The notes under the pieces were generated by a model. That model did not search any database, was not told the DNA's origin, and saw only the letters and a program-made list of their open reading frames with translations. A stretch of 64,000 bases of DNA from Streptomyces composti (GTDB lineage Bacteria > Actinomycetota > Actinomycetes > Streptomycetales > Streptomycetaceae): assembly GCF_012034205.1 (NCBI RefSeq), contig NZ_JAATEM010000012.1:62001-126000 (forward strand), written 5' to 3'. Below, one piece after another: positions 8,659-17,513 of the stretch. Positions within the stretch are counted from its first letter, which is position 1; each line of letters opens with the position of its first letter. The translations under genes were made by a program, and so were the position numbers.

Positions 8659-8681
8659 GACCGGGTCCGTGAGACCCGGTC
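8659..8681 (+). terminator. Hairpin between LARTG protein and HAD gene
   Basis: A 9-bp inverted repeat (gaccgggtc / gacccggtc) with a 5-nt loop lies about 140 bp after the LARTG gene and about 80 bp before the HAD gene. It may be a weak terminator or part of the leader. Confidence 0.35.
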
Positions 8682-8762
8682 CTGACTACCCTGGGTGCGT
8701 CGGTACGCCGTGGTTCCGGCGCCCCGCCCGTGTCCCCAACGCCGCCAGGGAGTACGAAGCAC

Positions 8763-9542
8763 ATGGCAGATCGCAAGCCCATCGAATCGTGGCTCACCGA
8801 CATGGACGGCGTCCTCATCCACGAGGGAGTGCCCATCCCGGGCGCCGACGCCTTCCTGAAGAAGCTCCGGGAGTCCGGCAAGCCCTTCCTGGTGCTCACC
8901 AACAACTCGATCTACACCCCGCGCGACCTGCACGCCCGGCTGCGCCGCATGGGCCTCGAGGTGCCGCTGGAGAACATCTGGACCTCCGCCCTCGCCACGG
9001 CCAAGTTCCTCGACGACCAGCGGCCCAACGGCTCCGCGTATGTGATCGGCGAGGCCGGTCTGACCACCGCGCTGCACGACATCGGGTACGTTCTCACCGA
9101 CCACGAGCCGGACTACGTCGTCCTCGGCGAGACCCGCACCTACTCCTTCGAGGCCATGACCAAGGCCGTGCGGCTCATCAACGGCGGCGCCCGCTTCATC
9201 TGCACCAACCCCGACGAGACCGGCCCCTCCACCGAGGGTCCCCTGCCGGCGACCGGGGCGGTGGCCGCCCTGATCACCAAGGCCACCGGCAAGCAGCCGT
9301 ACTTCGCGGGCAAGCCGAACCCGCTGATGATGCGCACCGGACTGAACGTCATCGGGGCGCACTCGGAGAGCAGCGCGATGATCGGCGACCGGATGGACAC
9401 CGACGTCCTGGCCGGCATGGAGGCCGGGATGCAGACCTTCCTGGTGCTCACCGGCCTGACCAGCCCCGACCAGGTGGAGAACTACCCGTACCGGCCGTCG
9501 AAGGTCGTCGACTCCATCGCGGACATCGTCGACCTGGTCTGA
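8763..9542 (+). CDS. HAD-IIA phosphatase, NagD-like
   Basis: This 259-residue cytoplasmic HAD-superfamily hydrolase has all the expected motifs: the nucleophile Asp in TDMDGVLIHEG, motif II LTNNS, the lysine in GKPNPLMMR and motif IV IGDRMDTDVLAGMEAG. The inserted cap is of the NagD/PGP type. These enzymes remove phosphate from small phosphorylated metabolites, including phosphoglycolate and nucleotides. The ATG at 8763 has AGGGAG upstream. Substrate choice cannot be read from the sequence. Confidence 0.9.
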   Translation: MADRKPIESWLTDMDGVLIHEGVPIPGADAFLKKLRESGKPFLVLTNNSIYTPRDLHARLRRMGLEVPLENIWTSALATAKFLDDQRPNGSAYVIGEAGLTTALHDIGYVLTDHEPDYVVLGETRTYSFEAMTKAVRLINGGARFICTNPDETGPSTEGPLPATGAVAALITKATGKQPYFAGKPNPLMMRTGLNVIGAHSESSAMIGDRMDTDVLAGMEAGMQTFLVLTGLTSPDQVENYPYRPSKVVDSIADIVDLV

Positions 9543-9659
9543 GGAACCGGCGCCGCCGGACGGACCGGCCCGATCCTCACCCGTACGGAGCAATCGGCCC
9601 GTACCGGGGATGCGTGGCCGGGGTGGGCGGGGGACGCTCCCCGTGACAGGAGGTTCACG

Positions 9660-9854
9660 ATGCGTTCCCAGCGTCTCACTGTCTGTACCAGCGCCCTCCT
9701 TCTCGCCGCGCTCACCCTCGCCGCCTCCGACGCCCGTGCGGAGGGTCCCGGCACGGCCCAGGTCGTGCTCGGACTGGCCCTCATGGGGGTCGGCGCCGCG
9801 GCAGCGGCGGCGGTGCGCGGACGGCATCTGCGCCGGCGACGGGGGACGAGCTGA
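9660..9854 (+). CDS. Small membrane or secreted protein, 64 aa
   Basis: This 64-residue protein has a signal-like N-terminus (MRSQRLTVCTSALLLAALTL...DARA), a second hydrophobic segment (VVLGLALMGVGAAAAAA) and a basic tail (RGRHLRRRRGTS). The ribosome site AGGAGG lies 6 bp before the ATG and is the best in this area, so the gene is real despite its size. Its stop is 2 bp from the sortase-like gene, so the two form an operon. It might hold the sortase-like protein in the membrane or be its partner; nothing shows which. Confidence 0.7.
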   Translation: MRSQRLTVCTSALLLAALTLAASDARAEGPGTAQVVLGLALMGVGAAAAAAVRGRHLRRRRGTS

Positions 9855-9856
9855 CC

Positions 9857-10492
9857 ATGGCCGGACGAGAACGCGGCGGCACCGGGCGCCTGCTCTCCGG
9901 TGTCGCCTGGACGGTACTGCTGCTCGGGCTGTGGCTGTGGGGGCGTGAGGCCGGTGCCCTGCCGCCCGGCCTGACCGGGGCGGCCACCGGCGACATGGCG
10001 GCGGCCGGACGCCCGCCCGAGACGGACCTGCCTCCCGCCCACCGGCCGCTCGCCGAGGCGGCCCCGCTGCGGCTGGACATCCCCGTCCTCGGCGTGGAGG
10101 CACCGGTGGTGGCCCGCGGGCTGGACGACCGGGGCACACTCACCCCGTCACCCGCCGCCGACCGTCCCGGCATGATCGCCTGGTATCGGGACGGGGTCAC
10201 GCCGGGCGCCTCCGGCACGGCCCTGCTGCTGGGGCGGACCGAGGTGAGCACCCTCGAGCGCGGTCAGCAGCTCCGCGTGGCCCGCGCGGACGGCGGCGTC
10301 GCCGAGTTCACCGTGGTGTCCGTACGGGTGCTCGACAGCGCCCGGGCCGACGCCCTCCCGGTGTCCGCGCCGGGCAGCGGCGAGCGGGCCGGGCTGCACC
10401 TGGTCACCTGCGCCGGCCCCGCCGACGAGCCCGTCGACCGCTGCGAGCCCCGCGCCATCGCCTCGGCCTACCTGACCGGCGCCACCGGCTGA
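9857..10492 (+). CDS. Class F sortase-like protein lacking the catalytic histidine
   Basis: This 211-residue membrane-anchored protein has one N-terminal segment (VAWTVLLLGLWLWG) and a sortase beta-barrel (LRLDIPVLGVEAPVVARGLD). Typical class F landmarks are present: RPGMIAWYRDG, the catalytic-type Cys in LHLVTCAGPAD and a following Arg-containing strand. Where class F enzymes carry the active-site His in a GH[VI]D motif, this protein reads LLLGRTEV, with Arg. If that alignment is right the enzyme lacks its His and may be inactive or altered. It follows the 64-aa gene directly and ends before a bidirectional terminator. Confidence 0.78.
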   Translation: MAGRERGGTGRLLSGVAWTVLLLGLWLWGREAGALPPGLTGAATGDMAAAGRPPETDLPPAHRPLAEAAPLRLDIPVLGVEAPVVARGLDDRGTLTPSPAADRPGMIAWYRDGVTPGASGTALLLGRTEVSTLERGQQLRVARADGGVAEFTVVSVRVLDSARADALPVSAPGSGERAGLHLVTCAGPADEPVDRCEPRAIASAYLTGATG

Positions 10493-10531
10493 CCCACCCG
10501 CCGGAGCGCCCCGCACTCCCGCACCGCTCCG

Positions 10532-10573
10532 ACGCTCGGCCTCCCGGGGCACCACCCCGGTCAGGCCGAGCGT
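10532..10573. terminator. Bidirectional hairpin between sortase-like gene and dehydrogenase
   Basis: An 11-bp outer stem (acgctcggcct / aggccgagcgt) encloses a second inverted repeat (ccgggg / ccccgg). It spans the convergent junction and overlaps the stop codon of the minus-strand dehydrogenase. Confidence 0.7.
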
Positions 10574-11589
10574 CCCCACTCCTCCTCCGTCACCGGATGG
10601 GCGAACGGCCGCCCCGTGACACAGCGCTCCACCTCGTCCGCGGCGGCCGCCGCCAGCCGGTGCAGCTCGTTGCCGAGGGAGCCGGCGACGTGCGGGGTGA
10701 GCACCACATTGGGCAGGTCGTAGAGCGGGGAGTCGGGCGGCAGTACCTCGGGCTCGGTGACGTCGAGGACGGCGGAGAGCCGGCCCGTGACCAGTTCCTC
10801 GGTGAGCGCCCGCTGGTCGATCAGCGAGCCGCGCGAGGTGTTGATCAGCGTGGCCCCGGTGCGCATCAGCGCCAGCCGCTCGCGGTTCAACAGATGGCGG
10901 GTGGACGGCAGTTCGGGTGCGTGCACGCTCACCACGTCGCTGCGGGCGCACAGTTCGTCCAGCTCCACCGCCGTCGCGCCCAGCCGTTCGGCCTCGCCCG
11001 GCGGCAGATACGGGTCGTGCAGCAGCAGCTCCAGGTCGTAGGGGCGGAGCAGCTCCAGGACGCGGCGGCCGATCCGGGAGGCGCCGACGATGCCCACGGC
11101 TCTGCGGTAGTTGCCGGCGCCGGCGCAGTCCGCCCCCCAGTCGTGGGCGGCGCGCCGGGCGCGATAGTCCTCGCGCACGCGCAGCACCTGCTTGCCGGAG
11201 AGGAGGACGAAGGCGACCGTGTACTCGGCGACCGGCAGGGCGTTGGCCCAGGCCGCGGAGGAGACCTGGATGCCGCGGCGCCAGCAGGCCTCGGTGATGT
11301 GCTGCTTGACCGATCCGGCGGCGTGCACGACGGCCCGCAGCCGGGGCGCGCGGTCGAGCACGTCCTGCGTCAGCGGAGGGCAGCCCCAGCAGCTGACGAT
11401 CACCTCGGTCTCGCGCAGCGCCCGCTCGGCCGCGGGGGTGGTGAAGTCGTCCACGACCAGATCCGGGTCGAGCTCGGTGAGTTCGGTCAGGCGGTGCAGC
11501 GTGTCCTTGTCGAAAAGCCGGGCCGCGAGATGGCCGTGCATGGCGAGCAGGGCGCGCGGGCGGTGTCCGGCGGCGGGGGTTCGAGGCAC
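10561..11589 (-). CDS. D-isomer-specific 2-hydroxyacid dehydrogenase family protein
   Basis: This 342-residue NAD-dependent dehydrogenase is of the D-2-hydroxyacid family. It shows the nucleotide-binding turn GIVGASRIGRRVLE, the substrate-side Arg in NTSRGSLID, the Asp/Glu of LDVTEPEVLP and the catalytic His in LTPHVAGS. Members reduce 2-keto acids or oxidise D-2-hydroxy acids. It starts with GTG at 11589, preceded by GAGGGAG. It stands alone between two convergent pairs, so context gives no hint of the substrate. A second family member lies at 29018. Confidence 0.87.
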   Translation of the reverse strand: MPRTPAAGHRPRALLAMHGHLAARLFDKDTLHRLTELTELDPDLVVDDFTTPAAERALRETEVIVSCWGCPPLTQDVLDRAPRLRAVVHAAGSVKQHITEACWRRGIQVSSAAWANALPVAEYTVAFVLLSGKQVLRVREDYRARRAAHDWGADCAGAGNYRRAVGIVGASRIGRRVLELLRPYDLELLLHDPYLPPGEAERLGATAVELDELCARSDVVSVHAPELPSTRHLLNRERLALMRTGATLINTSRGSLIDQRALTEELVTGRLSAVLDVTEPEVLPPDSPLYDLPNVVLTPHVAGSLGNELHRLAAAAADEVERCVTGRPFAHPVTEEEWGRSA

Positions 11590-11855
11590 GGCTGCTGCTC
11601 CCTCGGTCGGTGACGGGCGGACGGTCCCCGGGGCGGTGACGGGTGGCGGACGGGCGCGGGGCGACCCCCCGGGCGGGCGTCACGGGCTGCTCCATTGACT
11701 CACACCCCGCAGGCCTCCGACCTGCCCTTCGCCGGGTTTCCGGGCGGCCCGTAACGGCTGGTGGACAAGCATGGGCGCAACCGCGTGGGCGTCACGAGAC
11801 GTATGTCAGGATTGAGGCTCATCGACTTGATACGAGTCCACCCGAGGGGGGTTGG

Positions 11856-12890
11856 ATGTACGGCAACAGGGGGGTCGGGGCGTTCGCCGGGAGGCGGGCG
11901 TCCGCAGTGGTGCTGGGGGCGGCACTGCTGATGACGGGGTGTTCCTCGTCGGACGGCGACAGCGGCAAGGGTCCGGACGCGGCCGGCGCGGAGATCACGC
12001 AGCAGCCGAAGGAATCCACCCCGTTCTGGGTCAATCCGGACGGTCTCGCCGCCCGCAAGGTCGCCGAGCTGATCAAGGACGGCAAGAAGAGCGAGGCGGA
12101 GCAGATACGGAAGATCGCCGAGCAGCCGGTCGCCGAGTGGATCAGCCCGGAGAACCCTCAGGAGCAGGCCCGCGGCTACACCGAGGCCGCCGACCAGGCG
12201 GGCCGCACCGCGCTGCTGGTGCTGTACAACATCCCGCACCGCGACTGCGGCCAGTACTCGCAGGGCGGCGCCGCCGACGGCGACGCCTACCGGGCCTTCG
12301 TCGACGAGGTGGCCAAGGGCATCGGCGACCGTCCGGCCACGGTGATCCTGGAGCCCGACGCCGTGCTGCACCTGGTGGACGGCTGCACCCCGCAGCAGTT
12401 CCACGAGGAGCGCTACGACCTGCTCAGCGGCGCGGTGGACAAGCTGACGGCGCTGAAGAACACCCGCGTCTACCTGGACGCCGGCAACGCCGGCTGGGGC
12501 GACCCCGACCAGATCCACGAGCCGCTGAAGCGGGCCGGCATCGACAAGGCCGACGGCTTCGCGGTGAACGTGTCGAACTTCTACACCACCGAGGACTCCA
12601 TCGACTACGGCAAGCAGCTGTCGTCGAAGGTCGGCAACAAGCCCTTCGTCATCGACACCAGCCGCAACGGCAACGGCCCCTACACGCAGGGCAAGGCGGA
12701 CGAACGCTGGTGCAACCCGCCCGGCCGTGCCCTCGGGGAGACGCCGACGGTGAAGACGGACGACCCGCTCGTCGACGCCTACCTGTGGGTCAAGCGCCCC
12801 GGTGAGTCCGACGGCGAGTGCAAGGGCGGCCCCAAGGCCGGCCAGTGGTGGGCGGACTACGCCCTCGAGCTCGCCAAGGCCAGCGACTGA
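11856..12890 (+). CDS. cslZ: GH6 cellulase, lipoprotein (CslZ)
   Basis: This 344-residue family 6 glycosidase carries a lipoprotein signal: the lipobox LMTGC with Cys at residue 29. The GH6 signatures are IPHRDCGQYSQGG (Asp130) and VILEPDAVLHL (Asp168, the usual proton donor). It would cut beta-1,4-glucan at the outer membrane face. It converges on glxA and cslA, which make the tip glycan, and this layout matches S. coelicolor cslZ. The likely job is trimming or releasing that polymer so it can pass the cell wall. The ATG at 11856 has GAGGGGGG upstream. Confidence 0.92.
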   Translation: MYGNRGVGAFAGRRASAVVLGAALLMTGCSSSDGDSGKGPDAAGAEITQQPKESTPFWVNPDGLAARKVAELIKDGKKSEAEQIRKIAEQPVAEWISPENPQEQARGYTEAADQAGRTALLVLYNIPHRDCGQYSQGGAADGDAYRAFVDEVAKGIGDRPATVILEPDAVLHLVDGCTPQQFHEERYDLLSGAVDKLTALKNTRVYLDAGNAGWGDPDQIHEPLKRAGIDKADGFAVNVSNFYTTEDSIDYGKQLSSKVGNKPFVIDTSRNGNGPYTQGKADERWCNPPGRALGETPTVKTDDPLVDAYLWVKRPGESDGECKGGPKAGQWWADYALELAKASD

Positions 12891-12931
12891 GCAGGAGCAC
12901 ACGGAGAAGCGCGAAGGGGCGAAGAGCACGA

Positions 12932-12972
12932 AGAAGGGGGGCGCCCTCCGTCACGGAGGGCGCCCCCCTTCT
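12932..12972. terminator. Strong bidirectional terminator between cslZ and glxA
   Basis: A perfect 19-bp stem (agaaggggggcgccctccg and its complement) with a 3-nt loop sits between the two convergent genes and can serve both. Confidence 0.85.
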
Positions 12973-13003
12973 CATGTCCGCTGCGCGGGCGGCGGGGCCG
13001 TCG

Positions 13004-14944
13004 TCACGGGACGTGCACCCACTGCGCCTTGCTCGGCGTCCCCTCGCCGTCGGTGACGAACAGCATGTACCAGCCGGACTGCACCAGGTTCTTGTTCTTC
13101 GGCACGGTCACGGTCAGCTTGTCGCCGTCGGCCTGGAAGTCCAGCGCGATCGAGCGCTGGTCCACGTCGGTGACGTGGGTGGTGGCGCTGGGCCGGATCA
13201 GCCGGACCTTCTTCACCTTGGCCGCGTCCTTGGAGGTGAAGGTGGCCGAGTCGCCGCGCTCCACGGTCTTCGGGCCGCCCGAGAGCTCGGGCTGCTCCCG
13301 GTCCCCGTACAGGTACGGCGGGGTGTAGATCTCGATGCGCTGCTCGAACTTGCCCGGCTTGGTGTTCGCCTTGTCCGCGAACAGCGAGTCGGAGCCGAAG
13401 AACATCACCCGGCCGTCGGGCAGCAGGATCGAACCGGAGTGGTAGTTCCGGCCCACCAGCGGGTCGGCGACCCGGCGCATCTCGTTCTTCGCGGGGTCGT
13501 AGATCCGCGCCTCGAAGATGTTGGAGTCGCTGCGGCCGCGGTAGTCCTCCGAGCCGCCGGAGATCAGCACCTCGTCGTTCGGCAGGATCGACGACTGCGG
13601 GTAGCGGGTGCCCTTGTCCAGCGAAGGGCCGTCCACGAAGCGCGGGTTGTCCGCCTTCAGGTCCACGATGCGGGTCTTGTTGGAGGACTTGCGGGACTCA
13701 CCGACCCCGCCACCGCCGATCACCATGTACTTCTCGTCCTGCGCCGGCGGCAGCAGCACCGTGCCGGACGTCTCCATCAGGTCGGGGTCGCTCAGCCCGG
13801 GGATCTTGGTGAACTTGTTGGTCTCCACGTCCCAGATGCCCGGGTCGCGGCCCACGTCGTCCGGTCCGTAGCCCGCGTTGGAACCCGAGTAGAAGATCTT
13901 GCCGTTCTGCATCAGGAACAGCGCCGGGTACGTGGGGAACTGACGGACCTTGTCGGTGTAGGTCCACTTCTTGGTCTTCGGGTCGTAGATCTCGTTCTTG
14001 CCCGGGACCAGCTGACCGATGTCGTCGAGGCCGGAGACGCTGAGGATCTTCCCGTTGCTCAGGGTGGTGAGCGTCGGGTACCAGCGGGCCTCCTTCATCG
14101 GGTCGACCTTGATGTACTTCTCGGCGACCGGGTCGAACTCGTAGGCGTCCCGGATGCCCTGGAAGTCCTTCTTGTCCAGGGCGAGCTTCTCGGCGATGCC
14201 GTAGGTGTTGCGGGCGTCGGCGCCGGTGAGGCCCTGGATGCGGTAGTTGTCCTGGGTGCCGGTCTCGTACTTGGCGCCTTCCTTCTCCGCCTCGACGTAG
14301 ATGCGGCCCACGCCCGGCGTGTTGCCGAGGAACTTGCCGGTCGCCTTGTCGAAGTTCTTCTTGGCGCGCGGGACGAGCACCGGGTCCTTGGAGACGAAGG
14401 TCTTGCCGTTCTCCTTGCCGGTGAACCTGGTGCCCGCGGGCAGCGTCATCGGCTTGTCCGGGTTCTCGTTGTGGACCAGCATCAGACCGCCGGCCTTCTT
14501 CACGTCACCCTTGAGCTTCTCGTACCGCTTGGTGCCGCCCGCGATCAGCAGGTTGCCGTTGGCCAGCTGGGTGTGCCCGGTGCAGAACAGGTCGTTCGGG
14601 GTGGGCACCTTCTTGATGGTGCCCTTGACCGGGTCCCAGATCCGGGTGTCGTACTTCTTCGCGTCGAAGTTGTCCTGGTTGTTGCCGGACCCCGCGACGA
14701 GCAGCACCTTGCCGGTGCGCAGCAGCGCCGCGTGAATGGTGTTCTGCCGGTACTCCTCGGGAAACTCGATGATCTCCCACTTGCCGTTGGCGGCCTTGTA
14801 CTCCGGCTGATTGATCTTGTACTGGTGGTATTTCTCGGTGCCGAAGCGGTACAGCCACGGCCCGTTCATGCCGGCCAGCGCCAGCACCACCGCCGTACCT
14901 ATCGCGAGGCGACGGGCGCGACGGCGGCCTGCACGGTCCTTCAT
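13004..14944 (-). CDS. glxA: Radical copper oxidase GlxA
   Basis: This 646-residue mono-copper oxidase of the galactose oxidase/glyoxal oxidase class is anchored by one N-terminal membrane segment (residues about 12-30). By direct count Cys121 (LFCTGH) is placed to cross-link with Tyr289 in ARWYPTL, with Trp288 beside it. The other copper ligands are Tyr501 and His502 (GRNYHSG) and His590 (ATTHVTD). The kelch-like repeats fill the middle and a C-terminal beta domain ends it. The known role in Streptomyces is making the hyphal-tip glycan together with CslA. Its ATG overlaps the cslA stop as ATGA. Confidence 0.95.
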   Translation of the reverse strand: MKDRAGRRRARRLAIGTAVVLALAGMNGPWLYRFGTEKYHQYKINQPEYKAANGKWEIIEFPEEYRQNTIHAALLRTGKVLLVAGSGNNQDNFDAKKYDTRIWDPVKGTIKKVPTPNDLFCTGHTQLANGNLLIAGGTKRYEKLKGDVKKAGGLMLVHNENPDKPMTLPAGTRFTGKENGKTFVSKDPVLVPRAKKNFDKATGKFLGNTPGVGRIYVEAEKEGAKYETGTQDNYRIQGLTGADARNTYGIAEKLALDKKDFQGIRDAYEFDPVAEKYIKVDPMKEARWYPTLTTLSNGKILSVSGLDDIGQLVPGKNEIYDPKTKKWTYTDKVRQFPTYPALFLMQNGKIFYSGSNAGYGPDDVGRDPGIWDVETNKFTKIPGLSDPDLMETSGTVLLPPAQDEKYMVIGGGGVGESRKSSNKTRIVDLKADNPRFVDGPSLDKGTRYPQSSILPNDEVLISGGSEDYRGRSDSNIFEARIYDPAKNEMRRVADPLVGRNYHSGSILLPDGRVMFFGSDSLFADKANTKPGKFEQRIEIYTPPYLYGDREQPELSGGPKTVERGDSATFTSKDAAKVKKVRLIRPSATTHVTDVDQRSIALDFQADGDKLTVTVPKNKNLVQSGWYMLFVTDGEGTPSKAQWVHVP

Positions 14945-16971
14945 TCCTTACGTCCCCCAAGTCCACCAAGGGCGATCTGCATGGTCTGGTCGTTGCCGGG
15001 GGCTGCCCCGGTACCTCCTGCTGCTCCCGGAGCGCCGTGCGAGCCGGCCCAGCTGGGGCGGCCCTGGGCGTGCGAGGCATGCGGCTGCGGTATCCGCGGA
15101 AATGCCTGGGTCCGGGAGTCCTCGCCGGTTCCCAAGGCGGGCGCCGGCTGCGGCTGCCCCCCTTCCTGCCCCGGCGGCCGCTTGCGCTCCTGACGCATGC
15201 CGTGGCGCCAGGCGAACATCGGCGCCGCGGTGATCAGCAGCGCGAACGAGGCCCAGATGACCATGGCCGGGTGGGAGTGTCCGTAGACGAATCCGGCGAC
15301 GATGGATCCACCGAAGATCAGGATGAAGTACCAGTGGTAGCGGAACGTGCCGAACCACGTGTCCGGGCTGGCCGAGTCGCCCTTCGGGGTGACGACGAAC
15401 TTGCTCTTGCGGCGCAGGATCGAGTCGATGAGCGCCTTGGCGTACAGCGGCGCCGACAGCGCGGACATGATCATGCCGGCCACACCGCCGGAGCCCTCGG
15501 GCTCGTGCGGCGAGACGTTGTGGCGGCGGTTCCAGATGTACAGGCCGATCTGCAGCGCCGAGGCGTTGCCGTAGAGCATCAGCCAGACCGCCGGGTCGAT
15601 GTTCACACCCGAGGCGCCCAGACCCAGGAACAGCGCGCAGCTGATGGCCGCGAGGATCCAGTTCAGGGCGGACATCGGGTAGAAGATGATCATCATCGTG
15701 TAGTTGAAGAGCTTGCCCGGCGGGAGCGAGAACCAGCCCTTCCAGTACTGCTTGAGGATCGTCTCGTACGTACCGCGGGACCAGCGCATCTGCTGGGTGA
15801 AGAAGTCGGTCCAGGCGTTGGGGCCCTCACCGACCGCCAGCACGTCCGGCGTGTACACCGAGCGCCACTTGTTGCCCGTCTCCGGGTTGCGGGCGCGGTG
15901 CATCTCGAAGCCGGTCGCCATGTCCTCGGTGATCGAGTCGTACAGGCCGCCGATCTGCTTGATGGCCTTGATGCGCACCGCGTTGGAGGTGCCCACGAAC
16001 ATCGGCGCGCCGTAGGCGTTGCCGGCGCGCTGGATCAGCGCGTGGAAGAGGAACTGCTGGGACTCGGCGGCCTTGGTGACGAAGTTGTCGTAGTTGCCGT
16101 AGACCTGCGGGCCGATGACGAAGCCGACGTCCGGGTCGCGGAAGAAGCCGAGCATCCGCTCCAGGTAGTTGGGCAGCGGCACGTGGTCGGTGTCGACCGA
16201 GGCGAAGAAGTCGTAGTCGTCACCGTGTGCCTCGAGCCAGGCGTTGTAGTTGCCGTGCTTGGTCTTGGCGCGGTGCGGGCCCTTCTTCTGGTTCCACTTG
16301 GCGACGCCCTTGCGGGAGAAGTGGTGCACGCCCAGGCGCGCGCAGACTTCCTTCACCTCGGGGTCGTCGCCCTCGTCCAGCAGCCAGACGTGCATGGTGC
16401 CCCGGTGGCGGATCTTGACGGCCGCCTCCAGGGTCTTGGTCACCATCTCCAGCGGCTCCTTGCCGGGCACGAAGGAGGTGAGGAACGCCACACGGGTGCC
16501 GGTCTCGGGCACCACCGGGATCGGGTCGCGGGCGACCAGGGTGGCGTGCGCGTTGGACAGCACGTTCATGCAGCGGAAGAACTCGATCAGACCGATCGAG
16601 ACCAGCATCACGACGTCGAGGGCGGGCAGCCACTCGAACGCCGGGTAGTCGCGCTCGGTCCAGTGCGAGGGCTGCAGCAGCCACACCAGCAGCACCAGCG
16701 AGAGCACCGGTGCCGCGGCCAGCATCAGCCCGATGCGGATGCGGTGCGGCTCCTGGCCGATCAGCGAGCGGTACTGGACGCGGTAGGGCTTGTTCGGGTC
16801 GGGCTGGGTGAGGGGACCCGCCAGCCGGCTGTAGTGCTCGTAGTCGTAGCGCGGCAGCGTCTTCTTGATCCGCCGGAACGTGCCCGTGTTCCACCCCCTC
16901 TGCGGCACCCGCAGCTGGGTGGTCCTGGACGGGTCGTGGTCCCCGCGGGCGCCCGTGGGCGTCGACGTCAT
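14941..16971 (-). CDS. cslA: Cellulose synthase-like glycosyltransferase CslA
   Basis: This is a 676-residue membrane GT2 enzyme that builds a beta-glucan at hyphal tips from a UDP-sugar. Two membrane helices precede the catalytic domain, which shows all the processive-GT2 motifs: DEGDD (199-203), DTD (260-262), TED (348-350) and QQMRW (393-397). Several more helices follow. The last about 80 residues are a Gly/Pro/Gln-rich cytoplasmic tail. It lacks a recognisable PilZ domain, so direct c-di-GMP control is not evident. It leads the cslA-glxA operon with a 4-bp overlap. Confidence 0.95.
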   Translation of the reverse strand: MTSTPTGARGDHDPSRTTQLRVPQRGWNTGTFRRIKKTLPRYDYEHYSRLAGPLTQPDPNKPYRVQYRSLIGQEPHRIRIGLMLAAAPVLSLVLLVWLLQPSHWTERDYPAFEWLPALDVVMLVSIGLIEFFRCMNVLSNAHATLVARDPIPVVPETGTRVAFLTSFVPGKEPLEMVTKTLEAAVKIRHRGTMHVWLLDEGDDPEVKEVCARLGVHHFSRKGVAKWNQKKGPHRAKTKHGNYNAWLEAHGDDYDFFASVDTDHVPLPNYLERMLGFFRDPDVGFVIGPQVYGNYDNFVTKAAESQQFLFHALIQRAGNAYGAPMFVGTSNAVRIKAIKQIGGLYDSITEDMATGFEMHRARNPETGNKWRSVYTPDVLAVGEGPNAWTDFFTQQMRWSRGTYETILKQYWKGWFSLPPGKLFNYTMMIIFYPMSALNWILAAISCALFLGLGASGVNIDPAVWLMLYGNASALQIGLYIWNRRHNVSPHEPEGSGGVAGMIMSALSAPLYAKALIDSILRRKSKFVVTPKGDSASPDTWFGTFRYHWYFILIFGGSIVAGFVYGHSHPAMVIWASFALLITAAPMFAWRHGMRQERKRPPGQEGGQPQPAPALGTGEDSRTQAFPRIPQPHASHAQGRPSWAGSHGAPGAAGGTGAAPGNDQTMQIALGGLGGRKE

Positions 16972-16984
16972 GAGTCATCCCCCC

Positions 16985-17005
16985 ACACGTGGCTCCGCCA
17001 CGTGT
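16985..17005 (-). promoter_or_regulatory. CACGTG hairpin in the cslA leader
   Basis: Two copies of ACACGTGG face each other across a 5-nt loop, ending 14 bp before the cslA ATG. It could be a DNA operator or an mRNA hairpin hiding the ribosome site. The sequence does not decide between these. Confidence 0.4.
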
Positions 17006-17399
17006 TTCGTCGCTTCCTAGCGTCCGCTCCAGTCCCCCTCGACCGTCACAGACGTATCAGTGGTAGACCGCTGTCACCACGTCATCCACAGCTTATAGAC
17101 ACCGTTCAGCGCTCTTCCGGTTGCATGATGCCCCCCACGGCATCGCGTCATGAGCGGAACCCCTCGTCCCGCGCCGACGGCAACCGCTTTCCCGCCCCCT
17201 CCACGGCCGCGCGACCCGCGGCAGACGTGAAGAACCCAGGGTCCCCGGTGCCCATACATGATCGCAAGATACGAAACACGGTGTTCACCGGCCATACGTG
17301 TCCATTGTGACGGGTGTGGAGGAGTGGTGGGGACCACTGATGCATACGTGCGGCGCGAGGCGCGCGCTCAACGGGAGCGCGTCGGAATCAGGCCAAAAA

Positions 17400-17434
17400 C
17401 GGACGGGCCCCCGTGATCACGGGGAGCCCGTCCG
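17400..17434 (-). terminator. Terminator of tRNA-Lys copy 1
   Basis: A 15-bp stem with a single bulged A and a 4-nt loop lies 6 bp after the 3' end of the tRNA in its reading direction, followed by a run of A on the plus strand (U in the transcript). Confidence 0.75.
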
Positions 17435-17439
17435 GTCGG

Positions 17440-17513
17440 TGCGCCGCCAGGGACTCGAACCCCGGACCCGCTGATTAAGAGTCAGCTGCTCTAACCAACT
17501 GAGCTAGCGGCGC
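17440..17513 (-). tRNA. tRNA-Lys (CTT), copy 1
   Basis: The cloverleaf closes fully: acceptor GCGCCGC with GCGGCGC, D stem GCTC/GAGC, anticodon stem GCTGA/TCAGC with loop CTCTTAA (anticodon CTT), and T loop TTCGAGT. The CCA end is not encoded. Two further copies with the same sequence are in this window. Confidence 0.97.

Larger units (their letters stand above)
16972..17439. other. Gene-free stretch upstream of cslA
   Basis: No convincing gene lies in these 468 bases. They hold the cslA leader, with a hairpin of 8 bp (acacgtgg / ccacgtgt, 16985-17005) carrying two CACGTG cores 9 bp before the cslA start, and the terminator of the tRNA-Lys gene at 17400-17434. Short frames here have poor codon bias. 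Confidence 0.6.

Noticed and set aside
7493-9646. A 717-codon plus frame across the LARTG and HAD genes
   Set aside because: Arg/Pro-rich shadow in another frame; both real genes have motifs in their own frames.
12818-15193. A 791-codon open frame opposite glxA
   Set aside because: It is an antisense shadow of glxA caused by high GC; it also crosses the terminator and the cslZ end.
15037-17310. A 757-codon open frame on the plus strand opposite cslA
   Set aside because: It is the mirror of cslA; the product is Val/Gly/Arg-rich without motifs, while the minus strand encodes clear GT2 motifs.
17074-17337. 87-aa minus-strand frame upstream of cslA
   Set aside because: No ribosome site, atypical codon use and no recognisable sequence.
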